From positions 1,364,001-1,428,000 of the forward strand of contig LSRY02000016.1 in the NCBI GenBank assembly GCA_001643675.2: a stretch of DNA of 64,000 nt, read 5' to 3'. Each line of letters opens with the position of its first letter. Position 1 is the stretch's first letter. Below the pieces are notes generated by a model. That model saw nothing but the letters and a program-made list of their open reading frames with translations, did not search any database and had not been told where the DNA came from. Below, piece by piece: positions 55,728 to 64,000 of this stretch. The translations under genes were made by a program, and so were the position numbers. Source of the DNA: Monocercomonoides exilis (lineage: Eukaryota > Preaxostyla > Oxymonadida > Polymastigidae).

Positions 55728-56334
55728 TCAATAGTGCCGAATGGAGGAGGAGTGTGGATGGAGCGGGATGGAAGAGGAGGAAGTGGTTGGTGTGGTGCGT
55801 GGCTGGGCAGAGCCCGTATATGCAGAGTGGCGAGATGAATAAGAGGGAGAAGAAGATGATGATGATGAAGGCAAGAAAGAAAAAGGTGAAGAATATGGCT
55901 GCTGCGCGGTTCGAACCGGCATCGCTGAAGAGCGGCCAGATGAGACAGTAGAAGAAGAAGAAAAGTGAGAAGAAAGAGGAGAGGAAAGAGATGAAGACGA
56001 ACGGAAAGAAGAAGAAGAAGAAGACGAGGAAGAGGAAGAAGAAGACAAAGAAGGAGAAGAGGAAGAGGAAGAGGAAGAAGAAGAAGAAGAAGAAGCAGTA
56101 TGCCGCATGTGATGTTTCATAGGGCCTCTGAGAGGAGAAGGGTGTGGATCGATCACAGGAGAAGATTCAGAAGAGGAAGGCTTGGCATATGATGGGGTTA
56201 GATGGCGGATTGGGGTGGAGACAGAAGAAGAAGGAGGAGGAGAAAGAGAAGGAGAAGATGATGTGGAAGAACGTGTGCCCAGACGATGGGGTGTGACCGA
56301 AGGGATGGTCCGTTGAATGGAAGAAGAAGAAGAA

Positions 56335-56368
<34 letters not shown>

Positions 56369-57343
56369 TTGAAGGGGAGACAGAACTGCTGATGGATGAA
56401 GAATACAACGAGCCAGAGGAAGACAGATGAGAACGAGTGGGAGTTGCCATATCTCTTTCTCTTTCTCTTTCTCTTTCTCTCATCTTCTCATCCTCTTTAG
56501 CTTTTCCTCTTTCTCTTTCCCTTTCCCTTTCCCTTTCCCTTTCCCTTTCCTTTCGTTCCCTCTCCCTCTCTTTCTCCTTCTCTCTCCCCATCGCCCTCAA
56601 TCTCGGCTCCATCCTCGCCAGAAACGCCTGCTGCTGCCCAATCACAGAGCCCGGCCGGCAAACTCTTAAAAATCCGATAGCTTCAGAAGAAGTGAAGCCA
56701 AAGTGGAGCATCATGTGGCAGGCAATGAGAGTGCCTGTGCGGCCGAGACCGGCTTTGCAGTGCACGGCGAGGATGGCTGGAGGGGAGGGGAGGGGAGGGG
56801 AGGGAGGAGGGGAGGGAGGAGGTGAGGGAGGAGGTGAGGGGGTGAGGGAATGAATAAGTGAGTAAGGGAGGGGGTGAGTGTGTGGGTGGGTGGGCGAAGG
56901 AGGGAATTAATAAGCGAGTGGGGGAGTAAGTAAGTGGATGAATTGAAGGGGTGGATGAATAAGTGAGTGGAGATTGAGATTGGGATTGAGATTGGGATAT
57001 GGTTGAAAGAGGAAAAAGTGAAAAAAAAACAATAAAAAAATAAAAAAATAAAAAAAGGAGTTAAGAAGGGAGTGAAAGTTTAATGAGTAAATGGGAAAAT
57101 TGCGAATTATAAAGAAGAAGAAATTAAAATTTAATAAATAAAACAAAATAAAGAAAGAAAGAAAGAAATTATTTTGAATATTTAATTATAAAATAAAAAA
57201 ATAAAATAAAATAACTTGAAATTTTTAACAGCAATCCATATATCTTCTTTTCCCTCTTCCCTCCCCGACCCCTCTCCACACACACATACACACATACACA
57301 CATACACACACATACACACACACACATACATACATACATACAT

Positions 57344-57391
<48 letters not shown>

Positions 57392-58731
57392 TCCTTCTCA
57401 GTGATCGACAGAAATTTATTCACAATATCATCTGTAGGAACACCACCATCAGGGAAATACAAGTCGTAATGATGGATTCCTCTTTCGGTGAACCGCCTCT
57501 TGTCATACATACGCTTGTTCAGCCGGACAACAGCCGTGACGCCTTGCTTCTTGAAGTAGGGGACATAGAATTCTTGTTTTGGTGGAGGGAAGGAAGGAAG
57601 AGAAGAGAAGAGAAGAGAAGAGAAATAAATAAATAAATAAATAAATAAAGAAAGAAAGAAAGAAAGAAAGCGAGTAAGCGAGCGAGTGATAGAAAGAGAA
57701 AGATAGACAGATGGAAGGAAAAAGAGAAAGAGAAATAAATGTGAAAATGTTAAGTTGAAATTATTTATTTTTTATAAACAATTTAAAAACAAAATAAAAG
57801 TTGATTCAAATAAAAATAAAATAAAATAATAAGTTAATCATTCAAATACCTGGTGTGTGCGTGCATATCCCATTGTCTTCATTCACTTCTGTGTTCGAAG
57901 GCCCAGAAAACGCCAGAAACTTGCCTGGAACAATCCAATTCAAATCTCCGTTTTCAACTTTCTCAAAGTGCTCGTATTCTTCCATGTCGAATGCCCCTGA
58001 CGCTTCCAGCTGCTCTTTGCTTGCGTCAGTGCTTTGTGGGCAGCCGAAGTTGATGAAACCACATCTGCGCGCTTTTGCTATACCCTTTGTGATGTCCAGA
58101 ACAGAAAGACCAAATGTAGACGGCCCATAGGATGCATCGCGAAATGGAGGAAGTGGTGGATACATTCCCAAAAATGGCCGAAACGCTTCGTCTGGTGTTC
58201 GATTCAAATAAAGCACACAAAAGCAGCATACAAGACAAATAGAGTTAGCTTTGAAGCATCCGTTTGTAGACGAATAATAATACAGCTTTTTGCGAGCCGC
58301 AGAGCATTGCTTTAAAAATTTTTAAAAATATGAGTATTAAAAAAATATATCTCGCAAAATAATGTCAAACAGAAAGATAATCATCCGTGGCACAGCAAAA
58401 TCTATACAGGCAAGCAAGGCTCAGTGGGCCAAAATCAGATGAAAACGGATAATAAAGAAGTGTTTCATCAGTTGTGTAAAAAAAAGATGATGCTGTATTT
58501 TTCGGTGTGGTGCTCAATGCAACAAAGTAAAATTTATCTGATGCGTCAAAGTCATGAAGAAGTGAAAAATAAGAGGAATTTTTAAAATTATTAATTTTGA
58601 AAAAATGTTTTTGATTTTTAAAATGTATTCATTCAATAAAAAATTAAATATTTTTTATTATTATAAGTAAATAATGTTTAAATAAAACCTTTAATGATTT
58701 CAATTGATTTTGACAGCTCTGTTATTGACAT
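55728..58731 (-). CDS. CDC14: CDC14 dual-specificity phosphatase
   Basis: Exons 58689-58731, 58371-58537, 57850-58309, 57390-57572 and 55728-56776 give 634 codons. The protein opens [22 protein letters not shown], matching the CDC14 N-terminal domain, then [81 protein letters not shown] and the catalytic P-loop [10 protein letters not shown] at about residue 290, with the general-acid Asp in [24 protein letters not shown] follows. CDC14 removes proline-directed Ser phosphates placed by cyclin-dependent kinases during mitotic exit and, in protists, at basal bodies. The C-terminal 260 residues are Arg/Glu coil followed by serine tracts. The last intron (56777-57389, about 613 nt) is full of microsatellites, and its donor lies inside a GT repeat. 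Confidence 0.93.
56777..57389. repeat. Microsatellite-rich CDC14 intron
   Basis: Contains GGGGA units (about 56790-56835), GTGAG/GAGTG-type repeats, A-rich tracts, and a CA/CATA repeat (about 57277-57389) whose minus-strand GT run begins with the splice donor itself. The neighbouring intron (57573-57849) has AGAGA, AAAT and GAAA repeats. Confidence 0.85.
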
Positions 58732-59034
58732 AAGAGTTGCTGATGATCCTTAATAATCAAAAAAGGCTGCTGATGCGATCCTTAAAAAAAGAAGAAATTT
58801 TTTTGGATCAATAGATAGATAATAAACAAGATGTTTTCATAAGTTTATGAATTTTAAATTAAAATGCATATGTAAATAGTGAAGACCAACCTCGTTTTGA
58901 TTATAATAACAGAGAGAATGATGGGTGCAATAAATAATTAAATGGTACATGATCATAGAGTATTTATCAGAAGTATCACTTTTCAGAACATCTTTAAAAA
59001 TAAAAATCTTAACAATAAACAATCAAGGTCAGAG

Positions 59035-61192
59035 TCACTGAAAAACGGAATCAAATTGGCTTTTATTGATCTGAAAAAGACAATTTCGTAAAAATTCTTT
59101 TGGATGTTTGTCGTTTTCAACTATTGGAGAAAATGGAATCATAAGAGGAGGATTGGAATTCATTTCATCGATTAAATTTAATATCCTTTTCCATTTGAGT
59201 TCTGGGTCTTTCCCTTTCTTTCTTTCTCTTTTTTGTTTCCTTTGATTAAACATGGGATCAATGAAACGTGCCAAATATTCATTTTTGTCAAAGACAGATT
59301 GTGCGTATAGTTGCTCAGCTGACAAATGCGTAGCAAAAGAAAGGATGACACTGTGAGGCTGCGAATCTTCTTCCAAAAAGCAGTGCCCTGATAAAAATGA
59401 AGGAAGAGTGCTGTCAAAGGAAAGGCGCTTGGTATTATTTGAAGGTTGAAAGTCGAGCGAAGAAAATGTTAAGTCAACTAAATGTGAACCGGATTGATGT
59501 TTTGCTTGATGAAAATTTGAAGACGGATGGTTTGTGCAATTGAGTAGAGAATGGCTATCAGAAGTGGTTTCTTCATTCAAGATAAATGACTGATTTGTTT
59601 CAGGTATTAAAAGAGAATTCGATTTATATGAACTGTTTTTAAGATGTAATGGATGTTGAGTTGACATTTCATTTGGAGCAAAAAGAACCGAATGCAAATA
59701 AGAAGGACAAAGTGAAGCCTTTCCAGTTGGAGATTGAGTGTCCGTGCAAAAAGGAAAAACCGTCTCGTTTTTCTCAGCAGAGGAAAAACTGAAAGAACGT
59801 GTTTGGGATTGCTTTGGCTGTGGAGATGTTTGAATGTTCCTCGAATGGCTAGCCGGTGCAGCTGCATTGAACACAAATCTTTTCATCTCAAAGAACCTTC
59901 CACTTTCTTTCTCATTTTTTCCTTCGTTGCCTTTGCTCCTCTCTGCAATCGCTTCCTCAAAGCGCTCAATCCCCGTCATTTCGCTTTTCTTCGCCTCTTC
60001 TTCCAACTCTTTTTCCTTCCTTTCAATTGCCTTTTCCAGCCTTCTCTGCTCTTCAGGCAAAGCCCCAGCCTCTTGTGCTTCAATAAGCATGCTCTTCATC
60101 TCCTCCAATGTTTGTCTTTCCTTTCCTGTTCCTTCCTTCTCATCATCGCTGTTCTGTTCTGCCTCATCCCACATCTTCCCTTCCAATTCGTCTGTTATCC
60201 ATGGCTTTCGCACCCAAACACCAAACAAATCGCGAAACCGCCTTGCCTCTGTTATCTGCTTCCTGATGATGCTGAGGCGCTTCTGCTCGTGTTTTTTCAA
60301 ATCAAATGAAGAGAAGGATTCCTGCTGAATGCATTTATTTTCTTTGATCAAAGAAGACACTTGAGGTTTGAGAGTGTTTTGTTCTTTATCATCCTTTTCC
60401 CATCCCATAATAAGGTTCACTTTCTGATATTCAATTACATCAGCTTCTCTGTTTTCATTCACAATAGCATCACTTACTGAAGAATTGAGCTCTTTTTGTG
60501 AATCAATCGAAAAGGTAATTTTTGGATGCTTATATTTTTGATGAAATTCGCAAGCAACTTTTATGTCAGAAGCCTGCATTTGAAACAAAGGAAAGAGTTC
60601 GCTTAAGCTCATGTTGCTACTAATTGTATCCATAGTAGGTCTCACTGTGCTATGTCTTTTTTCATTAAAAGGCATGCATGACGATGAGAAAAATGGAAAT
60701 GATCTTTCACTCCTGCCTTCTTCAGAATCGTAAGAATTTGCACATTTTGTTTGAAGAGAAGATTGTACGCAAATTGAAGGAACTGTAATTTTTTTACCAG
60801 TAGTTCCATAACAGGATTCCTTCGCGCGTTCTTGTAGTGAAAATGGAATGGATGAAATTGCACTTTGAGCGAATGATGAAATATGATCTTGTGATGTATC
60901 GGATAAAAGAGCATGGGAAATGAGATTAATAGAATTGTGAATCACTTCATTTGCTTCAAGCAATTTTGAGCAGCCTGAAGGATTAAGAAGGATTATTATT
61001 TTGGAAATTTTTGCGTGATCAGAAAAATATCAAGAAAAAAAATCAAAAGTTATTTTTAAAAAATGTGGTGAAAGCAATAAATATACATTCACTGCTTCTG
61101 TTGTTCTGTGAAGAATTGTATTTTCTTTCATTCAAATTCAAATAAGTATAATAACCTTTCTTCTCATAAAGCTTATCAAAAAAATTATTCAT
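59035..61192 (-). CDS. Coiled-coil protein of unknown function
   Basis: Two exons, 61087-61192 and 59035-60974, give 682 codons (681 aa). The splice (donor GTATAT, acceptor CTTCAG) joins NNRSSE to CCSKLLEANEV with phase closed. I start at 61192 (MNNFFDKLYEKKGYY); an in-frame ATG at 61249 is possible. Residues 1-260 are Ser/Asn-rich without a recognisable fold. A more conserved-looking centre begins KRLSIIRKQITEARRFRDLFGVWVRKPWITDELEGKMWDEAEQ and continues as a Glu/Lys/Arg coiled coil to about residue 390. The last 290 residues are Ser/Thr/Asn-rich, then a basic KQKRERKKGKDPELKWKRIL stretch and an Asn/Phe-rich end. No domain, signal peptide or membrane span recognised. Confidence 0.7.
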
Positions 61193-62440
61193 ATTTAAAA
61201 ACGTTGCAATTATGCAAAAGTTAATATATACTTTCTCCGAGTTATGCATAGCATCGATGTGTCGGAACTATTTCAGGAAAAATGAGCAAAATTAATCTTT
61301 CGCGAAAATTAAAACAATATGGGATATTTCGTAATAAAAATGTTTTTAAGAATTTCCGGTTTTTTATTATTTCATAATATGCATAAATGAATGCACTCAT
61401 TTTTTTAATGCTTGTATTATTTTTCAAAAACTTATCAATTGATAAGAACATTTTTTATGTTTGAATGTGGAAAATAATAATTCAAATGTTATTTTGCGCT
61501 GAATTTTTTCCTTTCAGAATTTTGTTTCAACCATTATTTTTAGATGTTTTTCGTTTTCCTATATTTTAATTATATTTTTTGCACAAAAATGATTGAATTA
61601 TTGTGAAATGAAAACAGAAAAAGAAAGAAACAAAACTATGTTTTTTTCAAAAATTCAAGAATAACACCTCATTTCAACGGAATGCGTTTTGAATTGTTAA
61701 TGCACAACGTTATTGTCTCCTTTAAATCATAATCAATATTTTTTTGAAATTTGTTACAACAAAAATAATTCAACTTCAAATAACTTTCAATCGAAATAAA
61801 AATACATATACAATTAAATAATTAATACATAATGAGAATACGATGATAAGAATAGAGTTATTCATTTATATTGGCAAATATTATTAAAAATGTTAGCATT
61901 ATTGTTTTCTCTAAATTTTGGATATTTCAAACCAAAACAAATTCAGAAACAAACTCAGAACATAGTTATATCAATAAATTTCATTCAAAAGATACTGACG
62001 TTTTCAAAATTCAAAAATAAAAAGAAAAAATATTTTTTTATTGTCATTCCCTAAAAATTATATCTGAAATGAAACACAACTTTTTCTTTTTTATTACAAA
62101 ATAGTGAACTTTCAATTGAGATGAGATAATAATTAATACGAATTCCTCTCATATTTTAAAAATTTGTAATAAAACAAAAGGAAGCACAAAAATATATCTG
62201 ATAAGAGATGAAAAATCTTCAAAGTCACAAACATGGGACAGGATTTTTTCATTTATGAAAAATTCAATGATTTGTTCCAAATTTATTCTGCAATCGTATG
62301 ATCATCATTGAAACATTATCGTCCAAGAAAGTATGTAAAAATATGAAAAATCGAAAAAAATCTTTGAAAGAACTGTGAGGAACAAAATTCAAAAACGGAA
62401 AATTTTGTCCCGTATCATAGATATTTCAAAAATAAAAATA

Positions 62441-62682
62441 TGGGTGATTCTTTTTGAAAAGTCACAAATGTTTGATTTTTAAATACTTCAAAAATTTCAT
62501 ATCTTGCTCAGATTTCTGTTTCAGCTTACAAATCTCCTCAAGAATGTTTTCAATTGCATTTTCAAGTAATAGATTCCATTTAAGTGAAGTTTGATATTTC
62601 TTTACAAAATATATATCATAATTTGAAATTTTTGAAGTGTTAGAAAACTATTCATTTGTGACTTTTCAAAAAGAATCACCCA
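62441..62682. mobile_element. MITE, TGGGYGATT family, copy 3 (perfect 30-bp inverted ends)
   Basis: 242 bp element. Bases 62441-62470 (TGGGTGATTCTTTTTGAAAA onward) are the exact reverse complement of 62653-62682, and both ends are flanked by TA (62439-62440 and 62683-62684). The perfect ends suggest this is the youngest copy here of the family also seen at 43460-43714 and 44479-44735. Confidence 0.75.
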
Positions 62683-62870
62683 TATATTTTGACTTTTATT
62701 GATTTTTGTCAACTTTTTGAAAACATGAAGTCTTTCGTATGTTCGATTTTCCTTGAAAGTTTTTCGATTTCAAATTAAATTATTTCGATTTCGTTTAAAA
62801 GATTTACGATTTTGAATAGTTCTTGGCGAAAATTTTGAAAAAATAAATGGAAAATTTTCAATTGGGATAG

Positions 62871-63190
62871 TGTGTCACAAATCCGTAAAAGTGCATTTAT
62901 TTCAACTTTGATAAAAATTTCGCTCATTCATTTGTTTTAAATTAATTTACGGAAGCGTTTGAAGTTAAAGGAATTGCTTTTTTAATATTACACTGTTAGC
63001 AAAAATCCTTATTCTTCAGATTTTTTCTCAGACACAAAACATAAAGAAAAAGGGTTTTAACGAACACTGTAATATTAAAAAAGCAATTCTTACAACTTCA
63101 AATGATTCCTTTATTTAATTTGAAACAAATGAACGTGCGAAAAGTTATGTTAAAGCTGAAATTTATGCATTGACCCGGATTAGTGACACA
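62871..63190. mobile_element. Foldback element with about 140-bp arms
   Basis: Left arm about 62871-63011, right arm about 63053-63190. Both begin TGTGTCAC-AATCCG, share CATTCATTTGTTT-like and GGAA-C-TTTGAAGTT blocks, and end with a highly conserved AATTGCTTTTTTAATATTAC core near the centre. The loop is only about 40 bp. No coding sequence. Target duplication not resolved. Confidence 0.65.
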
Positions 63191-63448
63191 CAAGAAAGGA
63201 AAAAAGAAAAATATGAGAAAAACAATAAATTAACAACATTCTGTCAAGATTCAATTTTTTGAAAATAATGACATACAATAAGAAATAAAAATAAAAAATT
63301 ATTGAAAAGCGAAAATTTTTTTCAAAAATTTGTTTTTAAGGACCATTATAATTTATTCAAGATTAAGTGAACAAGCTTGGTTTTAAAAATTTAACATTTT
63401 CTTTTTATTCATAAATTAAGTTTATCATTGCTTTAAATAATTAGTTAT

Positions 63449-64000
63449 ATGAAAATTACTATTAATATTATTGGAAAGGAGTCCATAAATATTGAGATCG
63501 ACGAAAATCAAACGATATTGGATCTTAAAAAAGAGATCGAAAAATTGGAAGCATGCACACCTGAGCAGCAAATTTTAATATCTTCAGCACAGATACTCAT
63601 GGATAAGCACACCATTGCTTCATACAATCTTGTTTGATATTAAAAATATTTATTGAATTCAAAAGAGTGATTATTCTTTCTCTAATTCCAGAATGAAAGC
63701 TCGAAAATTTCGTTAAGAATTGTTGAGGTATGAGTGTTGCATTTCAACTTGAAAAAAACATTTTTAAAAATTTCCTTTTGCAGAACAATGATAAACAAGA
63801 TGAAAAACATAAAACAGAGAGAGAATCTCAACCAATTGAGGAGGAAAATCAGGAGAATAAGCAAAAAGGAGATGTGCGAGCAGGGCGTGGATTTGGAGGT
63901 TATTGCAAAGGAACGGAAGAAGAAAAAGTGGAAGAGTCAATAAACGAAGAAGAGCTTGAAAAAGGATTAAATACTCTTGTTACAGAAATGAAATTTGATA
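63449..64000 (+). CDS. Ubiquitin-like domain protein (3' end outside window)
   Basis: Exons 63449-63631, 63692-63727 and 63784 onward (donors GTTTGA and GTATGA) join in phase 0. Residues 1-73 form an N-terminal ubiquitin fold: MKITINIIGKESINIEI (beta hairpin), TILDLKKEIEKLEACTPEQQILI (helix and third strand), then SAQILMDKHTIASYNLNESSKISLRIVE, the last strand being completed only by the 36 nt second exon. It lacks the terminal Gly-Gly, so it is a fused ubiquitin-like domain, not a conjugated modifier. A charged linker follows (NDNKQDEKHKTERESQPIEEE) and then RGFGGYCKGTEEEKVEESINEEELEKGLNTLV before the window ends. Shuttle or co-chaperone roles are possible, but the rest of the protein is needed. 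Confidence 0.75.

Larger units (their letters stand above)
61193..63448. other. AT-rich spacer with inverted-repeat elements
   Basis: 2.25 kb between divergent genes. It contains a MITE (62441-62682) and a foldback (62871-63190). The rest is AT-rich sequence without credible ORFs or RNA genes. Confidence 0.6.

Noticed and set aside
55890-55945. Possible tRNA, because of a T-loop-like GGTTCGAACC
   Set aside because: It lies inside the CDC14 coding exon, the flanking bases do not form a T stem on either strand, and no D arm, anticodon arm or acceptor stem can be folded.
57169-57510. ORFs encoding alternating Cys-Val
   Set aside because: They are readings of the GT/CA microsatellite in the CDC14 intron joined to a real exon.

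Overview
The window is nuclear DNA from a protist. Its genes are intron-rich, use the standard code (genes end in TGA, TAA and TAG-compatible frames) and are tightly packed, separated by very AT-rich spacers. Long serine tracts encoded by TCN codons, very large secreted beta-helix proteins ending in a degenerate kinase domain, centriole and cilium genes, and 45-340 nt introns with GTTTG or GTATG donors together resemble oxymonad metamonads (Monocercomonoides or Blattamonas type). That placement is an inference and was not tested by any search.

Layout. 1-9365: the 3' part of a POC1 centriole WD40 gene, CCT6 (seven exons, minus strand), an ankyrin-DHHC palmitoyltransferase gene divergent from it, and a small secreted Gly/Asn-rich protein. 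10189-27950: a giant inverted duplication. Two head-to-head genes of about 2,600 codons (signal peptide, beta-helix ectodomain, one membrane span, pseudokinase tail) share almost identical 6.65 kb arms, but their N-terminal 500-600 codons and promoters have diverged. The right copy carries four one-base frameshifts. 28153-35992: a 2,492-residue EF-hand/WD40 protein in five exons. 36838-40862: two tandem paralogues of an unrecognised family with matching 9/15 nt and 25 nt first exons.

40898-42199: a complete but dead Merlin/IS1595-type transposon with 23 bp inverted ends and an 8 bp target duplication. 42200-46400: a gene-free island of short inverted-repeat elements (MITEs and foldbacks). 46408-49684: a 13-exon protein with repeated DI-x-GT and NP-x-DP-x-Y-like motifs, probably an axonemal or microtubule protein. 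49795-50677: a cyclin-like gene. 51698-55458: an IQ-DH-PH RhoGEF with an enormous serine-rich tail. 55728-58731: CDC14 phosphatase. 59035-61192: a coiled-coil protein of unknown function. 61193-63448: another element-rich spacer. 63449-64000: the 5' part of a ubiquitin-like-domain gene.

Exon structures were built by hand. For almost every multi-exon gene the phases close exactly and the joined protein aligns with what is known of the family. The exceptions are one POC1 junction and the frameshifted right-hand receptor copy. Functionally, POC1, the DI-x-GT protein and perhaps the WD40/EF-hand protein point to flagellar biology. The RhoGEF, CDC14, cyclin-like protein and DHHC enzyme are signalling and cell-cycle functions. 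The receptor pair looks like a diversifying surface family.
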